From positions 310,001-374,000 of the forward strand of contig LLEY01000034.1 of assembly GCA_001414485.1 (NCBI GenBank): 64,000 bases of DNA, read 5' to 3'. Below are positions 46,322 to 57,468 of this stretch, piece after piece (position 1 is the first letter of the stretch; each line of letters opens with the position of its first letter). Origin of the DNA: Calycina herbarum. Its lineage: Eukaryota; Ascomycota; Leotiomycetes; Helotiales; Pezizellaceae. Position numbers and translations under genes: made by a program. A model generated the notes under the pieces. The model was not told the origin of the DNA. It did not search any database and saw only the letters and a list, made by a program, of their open reading frames with translations.

Positions 46322-47198
46322 TGTTAGATTGTTTTGCAGATAGATGGATGGAGGGATGGTTGGTTGGTTTGGAGAGGGAGAGAGATGAAGATGGGAATAA
46401 GGGCTTGGAGGATAGTGAGGAATTGGAGGGAGGTATATATGTATCTGCGTACTTGGATTGTTCTTATCGTAGAGGTGGATTGAGATGCTGCAGGTTCGTT
46501 GTTCTGGATAGCTTCCCTCTGTTTGTAGAGGCTCTCTTATAGCATAGCTACTCGGTAGTGGAATCCCATGTATGCCCCACGTTGAAGCAGAACCCGGAAT
46601 AGGTAGGGGACTACATTGCTTCTTTGGGTGATGCGAGTGCGTTAGGTGAGCATATACCCCAGAGGAGGCGTTGATGTACGAAAGTGGTGGGGGGCTGGAC
46701 CGGGAAGAGGTAGGTAGCTTGTCTTGGGAATCGGGATTGCGAAAAAATGTGTATCGGGATGTCTAGGAAATAACTCGGGTTGGAGGATCTTGAAGCCGAG
46801 TTGAAGACGGCGAGTCGATTGGGGTATTGGAGTCCTGTTTGTTTAGTTCTTGACCCAAGCTGGCAAACTAATTGGGTAGCAACAGGTTGAGGCCATTTAC
46901 CTTCTCCGCAATATGCAAAAGCGAAATCTTACCTTGGAAGAGTAAGCACTCAATCCTATCAAGTATACCTTAATGCTCTCCGCAAATAGCATTGCAAGAA
47001 GCAACTTCAAGAGCTCCAACGTTTTGATAAGCTCTTAGTGTTGGCAAAAGAGTGTATCAGGATAGAATTTCCCCATCCGGACAAAACAACTTCAACCCCT
47101 CACTCCCCCTGCTCCCACGTGACACCAAACCACCAGCATCATCCCGACCCACTCCCCCCTATCCACTGAAACTCGGAATATTTCCCCTCCCTCATCCA
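46322..47198. other. Divergent intergenic region
   Basis: This lies between two divergently transcribed genes, the cupin (-) and the 232-aa protein (+), so it must contain both promoters. The frame 46321-46542 (+) is a shadow opposite the cupin promoter. An open frame continues upstream of the ATG at 47199 to 47052 but has no ATG. Confidence 0.5.
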
Positions 47199-47897
47199 AT
47201 GTCGTGCTTCTCCTCCTCACACAAGGCTTCCCACGCCTCACACGGGTGTACTACCCATACCTCACACAGCAAGTCCAAGAAGAAAAAACAAAAAAACAAA
47301 CCCCGCCTAACACTAGCCCTCTACCACCGCCCAAAGCACCCCGGAACATACCACTACGCCCTCCTCCTAACCCCAAAACCAACCTCCCCTCTCTCTTCCA
47401 TCCGTGGAGACCCTTCACATCCAGATTACCCATTGTCTGTACCTAAATTCCACGTTAAGAACTCGATTTTCCGTGATGAATCTAAGGGGGGTGTAGTGAG
47501 TCAAGCATGGCGATACGAACGTAGAGAGGTGAAGGATATAGAAACCGAATCTGGATTACATGTTCTAGTTACTGTGGGGAAGATTTGTGTCGAGGTAGAG
47601 GTTTTAGATTCTATTCTACGTTCTGTTCCGGTTGATCAACGAGATGAGGGTGGAAAGGGGGGATTTGATTGTATATCATGGACTAAATCAGCTTTTGAGA
47701 AATTGAGAGAGGAAGGTATTTTAACGGGGAAAAGTGGTGTCACAGGAAGGAGTGTAGGATGGGAAGAGTTAAGAGACGAGGCGGAGGCTTTTGCGGTTCA
47801 GATGATGGGGAGTGAACGCGAGGAAGTTGGGTGGATGGGAGAGGAGGGGACGCCTTGTTGGGATATTTTGGATGGGAGGGTTATTGCTATGACTTGA
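47199..47897 (+). CDS. Conserved-looking hypothetical protein, 232 aa
   Basis: A single exon from ATG 47199 to TGA 47895-47897. The N-terminus (1-35) is Ser/His/Lys-rich (MSCFSSSHKASHASHG, then SKSKKKKQKNK). The body begins LTLALYHRPKHPGTYHYALLL, includes PKFHVKNSIF and ILRSVPVDQRDEGG, and ends CWDILDGRVIAMT. The pattern of a beta-rich start (ALYHR...YHYALLL) and C-S/W motifs is one I associate with uncharacterised fungal proteins; no function can be given. The open frame extends upstream without an ATG. Confidence 0.7.
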   Translation: MSCFSSSHKASHASHGCTTHTSHSKSKKKKQKNKPRLTLALYHRPKHPGTYHYALLLTPKPTSPLSSIRGDPSHPDYPLSVPKFHVKNSIFRDESKGGVVSQAWRYERREVKDIETESGLHVLVTVGKICVEVEVLDSILRSVPVDQRDEGGKGGFDCISWTKSAFEKLREEGILTGKSGVTGRSVGWEELRDEAEAFAVQMMGSEREEVGWMGEEGTPCWDILDGRVIAMT

Positions 47898-48569
47898 TGA
47901 CTTGCTTTTTGTGAATTTTTTCGCCGCTGTATGGATGGAGTAACTGGATTTTTGATGTGTAAGAATTATAGGTTGTTCGAACCAAAGTCGGAGAATGAAG
48001 AATTTAATTGAGAAGGACGGAAGATCAGGCGAGGATTGTTAGTAAAAGATTATGTTGCACATCGCATTTTTCCTATTATCTCAAACAAAGTGTAGAAGAA
48101 ATTGGGAGATCGGATGAAAATATATTTTAATCCCGTCTGAAAGTGGTTTTGTTGCAAGTCGCATTTTTAAAATTATCCCAGATATGTTCGCGTAACGAAT
48201 GGAGATCAGATGAAATTTGGTTTCGCGCAGCATTGGTGAAGTATGTGCCACGACGAGTGTATGTACATTACCTAGATTAGAGGAGCACCGGTGGGGGGAG
48301 AATTCTATTGTGGTTTACTCGCGACTTTTTGGTCGCCAATTTGATCTTTGGCTTACTTTCTTTCTTTAACTCTTCTCTACACACTTATACTGGGAGCAAG
48401 TAATATCTTTGGTTCAAACTCATAAAGTGACACGAATTCCACAAATCACCTCAAAATGGTAAAATCGAGATCCAAAAAGGTAAGTCCATTTCCATTTCCA
48501 TTTCCAATCCGACTCCCGCTTATCTAAAATCTAAGAACAAGACCCATCTCTTCTCATACACATATCCTA
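47898..48569. other. Intergenic, with an orphan exon-like start
   Basis: This holds converging 3' ends of the 232-aa gene and the channel gene. A plus-strand ATG at 48455 followed by eight codons (MVKSRSKK) runs straight into a perfect donor GTAAGT at 48479, but no acceptor or following exon is visible before the opposing gene. Confidence 0.5.
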
Positions 48570-51500
48570 TTAAAACTTAACTCTCTCCCAATCCCTAACA
48601 ACCCACTTACTAGTCTCCCCCTCACAATCAACCTCGACAAGCCCCTTATCATCAAGCCAAGCATCCTGATCCGTAATTTCAATAACCTTCATACAATGCG
48701 CAACCTCCTGTCTGCTAATCCCCGCCTCGTCCCTAGGAATCCAAAGTCTCGGCGCGCGATTCCGTATACTGGGTGGACAAAATGCATCTCTCAAAATATT
48801 TTCTTCATACGTATGATCCGGGATGAGATTATCAGGGATTTGTTGTCGTAAGATGTGGAAATCTTGGAATATCTCTGGATGGAGGAATTTGAGGAATATG
48901 TTAGGCTTGATTGATGGGTCGGGAGAGAGCCAATATGTCCAGAAATCGATTTCCGAGATGAAGGAGGGGATTGATGAGGATGTGTATTTCTTTTTCAACC
49001 AGGAGGATGCGGTGCTTGCCCCTAGTTTTAGGGCGCCTTCTGCTCCTTCGACGTCTTTGATTCCGCGTGAACTTTGGGTTCCGTGACTGATTTGTCCTGC
49101 TGGATCAGAGGGGTCGAAATCTGAATCGTAGCCGACATCTTGTTGCATTTCAGCATCGTGGTCTTCAATTGCGTCGTGCTTGTCGGCGAGGTTTGATGCG
49201 TCGATTGGGTTGTTGCCTGCTTGTCGGAGGGCTTCTTCTGCTGCTACGGTTCGGGGGAGGTTGTAGATTAATGGGCCTAATGCGTCGTTGAGCGAGATAT
49301 GTATTAAGCTCGTGAAGAGGACGAGACCGAAAGTCATGACTAAAGGTCCGTAAGATCCTTTTACACCGAAGAGACCGAGAAGACAGATTTCTGCGAGGTA
49401 AACTCCGGTAAGTAACTGGTTCAGCGCTCGAGGATAATGTAATCCACGAGTGTCGCGTTCAGAGGAATATATGTATAGTAAGTTCCATCGATAACTTAAA
49501 TAAACGAGGAAGAGTCCGATAGTCGCTACCCCTAATATGATGGGTGCGATGAGGGAGTAAGAGATTGCTGGAAGCAGTTAGTGGAAAGGTGCAATGAGAA
49601 CAACTATAGAAACCTACCAATAACACCCATATTTGTGAAAACAGGGTACACACTCCCCCAATGCATCTTTCTTAATCGATTATGTTTAGCTGATCGAAGC
49701 TTTGGGTTGAATCCCACATTTGCCATCGATACAAACCGAAAAACGCTGCCAAGGTGGACAAGCCGTGTTGCACTCATAGCAAGCCCCTGAAGGATGAAAT
49801 ATGAGATATAAAAGTTCGACGCCTTTGGAAGACTCGAAGAAAGAAGCTCTCTGGCTGATAACGGATTTTTGATAATGTCGAGGATCGCGGCTGAAGCTGC
49901 CGAAGTGAGAGTCGTAACGAGGAAGACCTGTACGATCTGGAAGATGAAGTATGCATTTTGAACAAACAATTCAACTTTAGATTCGGTGGCGATTCCGGAT
50001 TGTCTGGCGCAAGCTAAGAATTGTCAGTGTAATCTATTAAAAGGGCAGTTCAGCAGCCTACCTCTCAAAATCATTGGCACAATTGCCATGAGCATCGCTA
50101 AAGCGACTGGAGGAAGTAACCCAGAGATCAACCCCAACACGACAGATGGTAATTTAGCCATCCAAGTTAGGAAAAACACTTTCTCGATGAGGAATTTGAT
50201 GTTTGAGATAATCCCAACAATTGCAGCTGGCATGGCAAAGAATATAACCATTGATGCAATAAAACCCTGTACCAGGAACCTTCGCATGATTCTCTCCCAC
50301 CAATGCATCCGTAAAGCTGGCCAGTATATTTCTTGCGGTCGGATACCGACAATTTCTGGTCTCATATGGTTTGCACGATGGTGGGCGAGTGTTTGATATG
50401 CGCTTTGTGCATCGACTTGAGTGTGAAATTCGATAAAACATGCGGGTATGGGTATACCTTGGCGCTTTCGATATTTACTGCGAAGTTTACCAATTTCAGG
50501 GGCAAGCTTTTTCAGTCGTGCGCGAGTCCATTTGATGGTATCGACTCTTCTTCCGTAATTGGCGATTGGTCGATGGACAGGTCTCTGGCTGTATGGGATC
50601 CATTGTGCAGCAACTGATCCATTGATTTCTGGCGGTGGACCATCATATCCGTAGCCCGACTTGAAAGTTGGCGCTCCATCTGATTGAATCAATCCACCAA
50701 CTGATCCAGGAGCTGGTGAAATCGGACTCATTGGAGACATCGGCGGCGAGGAGAATGAACTTTTAGCGGTTTCTGTAACTGACATACGTGTATCTTTCTT
50801 CGATTTATCTTGGACCTCCTGCCTCGAACTAGTAGAAGGATGTCCATGTGCAACTGCTTTTCTGTACGCAACATTGGCCTTTCTGATCAATTGAATTTCT
50901 GCTTTTTCCAATCGAGTGGCTGTTTGATCTCGTTCGTTTACGAGCTGATCGAGATCTTCGGTGTCTTGAGGGACCCAAACGGTTTTGACGGTATCGCCAA
51001 ACACCCTTCGAAGCTTCCTCTCATCTAAAATCTGCTGCGGAACGCAGGTGAACAATACAGTTCGTGATGAAAGTCGATTTGCATAGAGGGGTGATAGCAA
51101 ATAAGCTTGACGTAGACTTATGAAGTAAACACATTCTCTGGAAACCATATAAAGAATGAACCCTGTACTCATCAGTATTTTATCCTCAGATAACAAGGAT
51201 CGATATGGATGTGTATACCAAAGAACACCCAAGCCAGAATAGCGTGCAAATAAAACCAACTTGGGTTTTTTACATTCCCAAACGTCAGTTGGTCAAGCTG
51301 CGTATTGGTTCCTCCTCCAAGTGCATGATATGGAATAAGAGTCGGCCACGTAATGATACACCCAACTCCACATATCACACAGAGCACCTTCAAGTAGCGA
51401 AGGAATAAAAATCCATCGAGTGAGGAATGGTTCAAGACCACCGTATCCGGAGTGTGATAGAAGGGTTTAATCCAGTTGAACCACCCATTTGGCAGTGCCG

Positions 51501-51995
51501 GGGACCTATCACTGTTTGGTTGTTAGCTTTTAATACTTCATACCAGTACTGCTTGATACTGTATATTTCAATTCCAAAATAGATTTCCAGAAATACCTAC
51601 TCAACATCGAGACTTGGAAGGAATGTCCTTGGAGAATAAACCCGCGGATACTTGCGACGAAGCACAAAAAATATCAAGATACACACAACGGCATAGATAG
51701 CGACGGGTACAAATGTCATAAACAGCGTAGAAAAAGATGCCGAATTGGTCGGTGTGAGACCCTTCAGGGCCGAAGTAGAAGTGGCATTGTCACGAGCAGA
51801 CCCTACTCGTGGGTCCGATGCATTTACATCCTGTTGACGCTATCGTCAGTTTTCTAGCCTTGAAATGGGTTGCGGTCGCGCCGTGCCAGCGCATCACTCT
51901 CTGCGCCCATTTTGGTCCGGACCTGTACTCACGAGTTGTCTCCTGGCAAGCTCATACAGAACATCTACGAGCTTCTCGTCCCGCTCGGGTTTCAT
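48570..51995 (-). CDS. CSC1/OSCA/TMEM63-like calcium-permeable channel (DUF221, RSN1 family)
   Basis: Six exons (51995-51933, 51830-51601, 51511-51219, 51162-50062, 50013-49618, 49567-48570) encode 1026 residues, all phases consistent. N-terminal membrane segments come first (FMTFVPVAIYAVVCILIFFVL). Then FLFLRYLKVLCVICGVGCI and the family hallmark REC-YFISLRQAYLLSPLYANRLSSRTVLF. A long cytosolic domain follows (VWVPQDTEDLDQLVNERD, CFIEFHTQVDAQSAYQ, ARH-related AHHRANHMRPEIVGIRPQEIYW). The multi-pass core comes next, then a soluble acidic C-terminus of about 230 residues. Family members are osmo- or mechanosensitive cation channels of plasma or ER membranes. The start ATG at 51995 (MKPERDEKLVDVLYELARRQL) relies on a 102-bp first intron and is the least certain part. 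Confidence 0.92.
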
Positions 51996-52639
51996 CGCGA
52001 TGCGTCGTTATACTCCAAAGGGCACCATGATACGGAGGTATCGAGGGTTGGACGTTGAAGATACGGAGGCAATGTATGGAGATGTCAGTTATCGTGGCGC
52101 TGACTGAAAATGATGATTTGCCGCTCATCCCCAGAAGAGCTTGGTTCAGGGGTGGTTGCATACTGAATTCGTAACGCTGGGGGCTGGCTGGGTCGGGCTG
52201 CTAGCCATCCCAAATATTGCAACCCCCTCATTTCTTGAAAAGAGTGAGATCAACCTCTTATTGGAGGCTCGGCAAAGCTCGTATGAGCCCGATTAATATC
52301 GATCGATATCGAATGATACCGGAGAGTGATAGAGATATTGGATGGCATGTGGCCGGGAATTCTGAGCTTCCCCGGTCACGACAATCAGCTCGTAAAGAAT
52401 TTCACGTGATTTGCCTGGAAGTACAGCATCATATTGAGTTGCCAAGGAAAGGGGCAGACGGAGATCACTCCTCTAAACATGGAAGGTCAAAATAGGTGTC
52501 TCATGTATGACAGAAAGTAGTTTATATGGAAAGAAAATATCTTGAATTCCTCAAATTCCAGCGTCACTTTTTTCCAAATCGACCTTGCCTCTTTGCCTTC
52601 TTATTGGCATAGCATCCCTGTCGCCACCAACGTCGACAA
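51996..52639. other. Upstream region of the channel gene
   Basis: No gene is seen. It contains the probable promoter of the channel gene. The short plus-strand frames at 51809-52107 and 52217-52495 overlap it and have no motif. Confidence 0.5.
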
Positions 52640-52789
52640 TTATTCTTGTCCCCAACCAAAGGCCACCAAATCTTCACGAGCTCTTACAAGCTCTGCAAAA
52701 GTGGTCTCACCACGACCTGAAATGGAAAATCTCTGCGCGCCATACACACTCTTTCTTGTAACCGCACCTCCCGTTTGATGATTGATCAT
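52640..52789 (-). CDS. Small ORF (49 aa) or terminal exon of an unknown gene
   Basis: On the minus strand, ATG 52789 to TAA 52642-52640 reads MINHQTGGAVTRKSV... and ends SGRGETTFAELVRARED LVAFGWGQE. The composition is unlike a random frame. A splice acceptor (TTGACAG) lies just upstream at 52799-52805, with W-H before the Met, so this may be the last exon of a gene starting further right (for example near 52940). I could not fix the upstream exon and do not recognise the family. Confidence 0.4.
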   Translation of the reverse strand: MINHQTGGAVTRKSVYGAQRFSISGRGETTFAELVRAREDLVAFGWGQE

Positions 52790-53474
52790 ATGCCAACCTG
52801 TCAATCATCCACGATCGATCCCGTCGCACACCGTCTGTAAAAATATTTTCTTGGTTGGAGTCGGAGTCCTGGCCTGATTGACATAACTGGCTCTACCCCC
52901 GCTAGGAACGCCTCCGTAACCGTCGTGCTCATCCCATCTAACCTAGATGCAGTAAGAGGTCGTGCTAACAACCCGCATCGACGGTCTTTCATTCGATGGC
53001 CCGCAATAAACCATTTGGCAGCGGGCGGAAATATAAGAAAGCGTCGTTGCCCGCTGGATTTTCCCCGCTTCCTTGGGAAAACACCATCAATCTTCAGCCT
53101 TCCTTCCCCGCAACTAACATCTGAACTTCCCCTTGCAAAGACTTCTTGCTCCGGAGAATAGAGACTTGAACTCTGGAGAAGGAAAGAACGAGAGAAAGGA
53201 AAAAGAGACTTGATCACACTAGCGGCCGAACTGCGGAGGCAATTCATCGTAGGGAAAAAAAGAACAAAGACTTTCGCAATTCACCTGAGATTTCTCGTGA
53301 TAGTCCACATCAAAGATATCAGTCAGGCTGGAGGCCATTCATCGCCCACCACCTCCACGGGTAGAGTCACCATTGCAAAGAATTCTTGATATCACTCGAC
53401 ATCAATCCTGACTCCTTCATATCCACAAGCGCCACCTTCATAACACCCTAGACAAAGAAAAATATCAGTCAAAA
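52790..53474. other. Intergenic / 5' UTR of the 103-aa gene
   Basis: A long region with CT-rich and purine-rich tracts lies before the ATG at 53475. It probably includes the promoter and 5' leader. The minus-strand frame 52801-53247 has no clear domain, but its 3' part may include the missing 5' exon of the 49-aa ORF. Confidence 0.4.
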
Positions 53475-53786
53475 ATGCTCTTCAAGGCCTTGCGATCCAA
53501 GTCCTCCTCTAAAAGCACCAAAAACTCCAGTATGGTTCACCGCGCCTCCACGGATGCACAATCGCATTCAACGCATTATACCCAAGGAGACACCAAAGAA
53601 CCCATGGCAACCATCATGTCATCGCCCGAAACCGACAACACGAAAGGCAGCGACGACTACCAGAAATTCCTCGAGAAATCGCGAAAGGAAGCCGAACGTG
53701 AGGAAAAGCGCAAGTTGAAGGAGTTGAAGGAGGCCGAGAGGAGACGACAGGAAGTGAATATGAGCCCGTGGGGCAATAGGATGTAG
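53475..53786 (+). CDS. Small charged coiled-coil protein, 103 aa
   Basis: A single exon from ATG 53475 (context AAAAATG) to TAG 53784-53786. The N-terminus is Lys/Ser-rich (MLFKALRSKSSSKSTKNSS). The second half is a Lys/Glu-rich helix (DDYQKFLEKSRKEAEREEKRKLKELKEAERRR) ending in the compact tail NMSPWGNRM. Such a helix with a conserved Ser-Pro-Trp tail suggests a small conserved fungal protein; no function is known to me. Confidence 0.7.
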   Translation: MLFKALRSKSSSKSTKNSSMVHRASTDAQSHSTHYTQGDTKEPMATIMSSPETDNTKGSDDYQKFLEKSRKEAEREEKRKLKELKEAERRRQEVNMSPWGNRM

Positions 53787-54684
53787 GTTTCGTTTTTGAC
53801 GCGAAGGTGGCGCGAGAGGAGAGGTGATGGGCTGATTGTATTGTATTGAAAATCTGGAGGAGATGAGATGCCTCTGAAAATTGATGCCGAGAAATGGATG
53901 ATACCGGTACCTTTGGAACGCCAAATTATTTCACGACGTACGAACATTCCGGGACTTTTTTCCTAACGAAACAAACCGACCGACTCGATGAACGAAGAAG
54001 AATCATGACTGTTTATGAGAAACGTATAAACGCGGGATCGATGGAAACTCGTTGCGCAAAGTTGCTTCCGGCTGGGCTGGGCCTTCAAAACTCAACCGGT
54101 AAGATTTACTTAGGAAATCCCCGCCCCCTCAATTCGGGATGCCTTCTAATATATGAAAACGCAGGATATAATGATCGTCAGATATTGAACGCCCCGTGGA
54201 CACGCTTCTCGTTATCTACTGGCTGAGAGTTGTTGGTTGAGGATTGCGTGCTTAAGCCATTGCATGGGCAGTGCATTTCCGGATATCAATTGGGCCATTT
54301 GCATGGATCGTGAAGGGTATGCCCCCATTTCATGCGGGAAAAGAAAATGCTTGGAGGGGCTGGCTAATGTATGATTGTTTTTAGGTTTCCTGCCACTTTC
54401 TTTTTTATTATTTTCTATTTGATTTGTTTTCTAACGGGGGTATGGAGTTTCTGGGGAGCAGGGGAGGGGGTTCCAGGTCCAAACATCCATTGCCAACACC
54501 ACTCCGGTCAAATTAGGGGTTATCTCGATTGTCGTGATGATCCTGATGGCGAGATGGCATTTCGAGCCAATAGCACCTGCCAGAGAGGGGGTTGGCTGAT
54601 TTTCCTTTGGATTTCGGGTTTCATGGGCGTGATGGTAGCGAATCAAGCGATGAGTTTCTTTCTCTTTTAATAATAATAATAATC
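53787..54684. other. Intergenic
   Basis: Frames at 53894-54226 (+, 110 codons) and 54371-54670 (+, 99 codons, with a hydrophobic start VFRFPATFFFIIFYLICFLTG) are open from an ATG. Neither has supporting evidence beyond length. Confidence 0.4.
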
Positions 54685-55346
54685 ACGGCAATTGACTATT
54701 TTGCCTATTAATTAATTGGAAATACCTCAAATGCCCTTGTAAAATGACACTTTTACCCCCGAACTAAATACCTCATAAAACCAAGGGCATTCTAGTTTCG
54801 AAACTTTGTCATTTTGTATTTACTATTTTCACTTTATATCTTTATAAAGTTTAAGTAAATTAGAGCTTAACGTTAAAACAAGGCTATAATACTAATAATA
54901 AAAAGAATAACTATATCCTATAATACAAGGTTTTCTCTAGTGTCTAGAAGGCTCTACTATACAAAGTCGTTAGTATAAAAAAGAAACTAACAGTATATAA
55001 GTCGTTGAGAGTATCTTAAGAGATAGATAAAAGACTATTCTAAATAATATATAACTCGTCTAAAGAGATAGACCTAAGAGAATAATAGAAGTTAGAGAGG
55101 AGAAAGGTAGACGAGAAAAAATCGAAGAAATAGTGAATACTAGAACAAGCTCTAGGGTTTTAGAGGAGTAAGGAAAAAAAAAAAGTAAAGAAAAAATTAA
55201 GACTAGTAGTTTTACGACCGGAATATCTAAACTTAGTCTAAATTTAAGGGGTATCTAGTCAGAGAGGAAACCTGTCATTTTTCAATTAATTAGAGCGTAT
55301 TCTAGGTATTTACAATTAAGTAGAGGGTAAACCAATCAATTACTGT
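54685..55346. mobile_element. Inverted-repeat element, RIP-mutated, about 660 bp, no coding capacity
   Basis: The left end (ACGGCAATTGACTATTTTGC...) is an imperfect inverted repeat of the right end (...TTAATTGTAAATACCT in reverse) over about 70 bp, including shared AATTGA, TAATTG and AAATACCT blocks and the AAAATGACA motif. The same 7 bp, AATAATC, flank both ends, but in an AAT-rich context. The interior (54840-55230) is very AT-rich with few TG or CA dinucleotides, like the RIP-mutated block at the left of the window. It is a degenerate MITE or the shell of a longer DNA transposon. Confidence 0.65.
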
Positions 55347-55531
55347 AATAATCATCATAATTAATTTTGCATTTAAATTTCAACGCCTCAAAAGCTAATT
55401 CGCCTCCGTGAGAGAGTCATTCCATCTACATGAATAATAACGGCGCTGCTAGAACAGGTGCACAACACCTTAGTACCCTGCCCATGGTGAAATGTTCCTT
55501 TCCACACCAAGTCAACAAGAGGTTATAAACA
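55347..55531. other. Spacer between the inverted-repeat element and HET gene 2
   Basis: No gene is seen. Confidence 0.5.
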
Positions 55532-57468
55532 CTATAAACTAGAACTATACTCAATGAGATTAGCTTGGCTTGGAAGAACTTCTGACTCTGCTGCTTCAGA
55601 AAGCGGTTCTTCAATTTCATCAAACTTTTTCTCCTGCTCTTGATCTTGCTCTCGTTGTTTACCTGTCCGTTTCAATTTTAGTCTTTCACGAGCACTTCTG
55701 CGTTCCTTGTTACGTTCCAATATATCAAGTTCCTTCTTAGCTCTGTTTTAAAATATAAGTATAAGTCACCAAGAGGGACTTTGCTCTTACCATTTGCATT
55801 CCTCGTCACGCCTTTCATTTTCATCTTCCCCCTGTTGTGGTGATTTCGACCAAACAACGTTAATAAAACTACGATGAATATACATTCGAGCTGTGTTGTC
55901 TGCCGAACCGATCGGATAATACACTTTAGTGTCCTCGGATTGATTTATATCCGCCCATGCGACAATGTCTGTCATCCACTCTCCCGGACGCGCAATTGCT
56001 ATTGTGTCTTCGTTCTCTGTTATGCCAATGAAGTCGCCGCACAAAATCGCCCTCGGGGTGAAGAAAATCAAGCCGTTCTCATCCAAGGCAAGATTCACAC
56101 CTCCCTGTTCTGTGATTTCACCGTAGGACGCCGTGTCTTTTATGACTGAAAGTCCGAAATGTAACTCTCAAACTCTGTTCTCCTCACATTCCTCAACAAC
56201 CTGTACCACGTTTGTGAATCTTTAAATCTACCTCTATTTGTCGCCATTCCCATAACAGAAGCACGATAATATGAAAGTTCCTCGCTGAAGATCATTTGGC
56301 GGATTGACTGGGTTGGCGACGGAGGGACTTTTGCGGAAATAAATGAAAGAGGGATAAACTCGATCCAGGCAACTCTCCCTGTCAATCTCTGCAACTCTTC
56401 TTGACCGAAACGACAAGCATGCCATTGAGTCCGATAGAGTGTTGGGTGGAAAAATTCCTCAAGGCCACTTAGGTTCTTCATCCAAAAACAGGAATATACA
56501 CGAACTATGACTTCTATCTTCCCGGAAAGAGTTATATTGGGACTGTGAGAGTTGAAATAATGAACCAACACACTTTGGCAAAGTTCAAAGCCCGAGATAG
56601 AGTAATCGATAGGTGTGTGGGTTTAACAACAGCCATTTGCTAAAGCCATAAGTCCAAATATATGGTCCCGAGTATCTCTGCATGCAGCTCCCGAGAACCG
56701 ATGGACAAGATCTGGAATAGTACTACTGGCGAAATTGAGAAAGCCCTTCTGCTCGGTGATTTTATGGGCCATTCGTTGCTGCACGAGGTTTGTTGGAGTG
56801 CTTTTCTTTATAGAAAGACTATTAAAGGTTATCTGTCTCTTGATAACAGCAGCAAAGGTGTTCCATTCCAATTCGTCCTCGCCACAATAGAGAATGATAT
56901 CCTCGGCCAACACAACCTCCTGTATAATCCAGAGCCTACCCCAATAGGGTACGTCGCAGAGACCCGAAGCCAATTCCAGCTGGTAATCCGTATAATGTCG
57001 TTTGAGTTTTAAATTTTCGGAAATGGCTGCGAGTACTTTGAAGAATTCAATATCCATGCCGCTATCCTCAGTCTCCGATCCAAGCCACACGGCAACGCGC
57101 CACGCTTGTCGGTATATCTTGGACATCTGAGAAACCTGATGGTTTCTCTCCTTTGTATTTCTCTGATGAATGCAAATCGCGTCAACCCACAGAACTCTCG
57201 CTTCATCCCGGGTTCGTAATCGCTGTAACGCCAACCACAGATTTTGGGTTACTTCGAGTCGCTTTCCTTGGACTTCGACGTGTTGAGGGCTCTCTTCCGA
57301 TCCCCACATATAAGAAAGAGCTTCGTATCTCGGCTTTTCGGACAGTTTTGTGTGTATGATGTTCAACTGGATTGGACGGCTCAGATCTGAATGAGGCTGG
57401 ATGGAAATGAGCCAGATTTCGTCGGCGCTATTGTCCAGAGGCTCATATGTATATTGTTTGTCCTCCAT
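55532..57468 (-). pseudogene. HET-domain protein 2, broken by a nonsense codon
   Basis: Paralogue of the HET gene at 34115-35985. The first part is intronless: ATG 57468 (MEDKQYTYEPLDNSADE), then YEALSYMWG, RVLWVDAICIHQRN, QMSKIYRQAWRVAVWLG, DVPYWGRLWIIQEVVLA and RDHIFGLMALANGCC. TAA at 56625-56623 then interrupts it. Reading continues in the same frame with T-H-T-P-I-D-Y-S, which aligns without a gap to paralogue 1. CAA-to-TAA is a single C-to-T change. After a frame change near 56140, the C-terminal part GGVNLALDENGLIFFT runs to 55787. A possible final exon (55736-55532) is highly charged (ERNKERRSARERLKLKR...). Its join also produces a TGA, so it is uncertain. Confidence 0.82.

Noticed and set aside
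54371..54670. 99-codon frame with a hydrophobic N-terminus
   Set aside because: It could encode a small membrane protein, but the hydrophobicity comes from a T-rich stretch and nothing else supports it.
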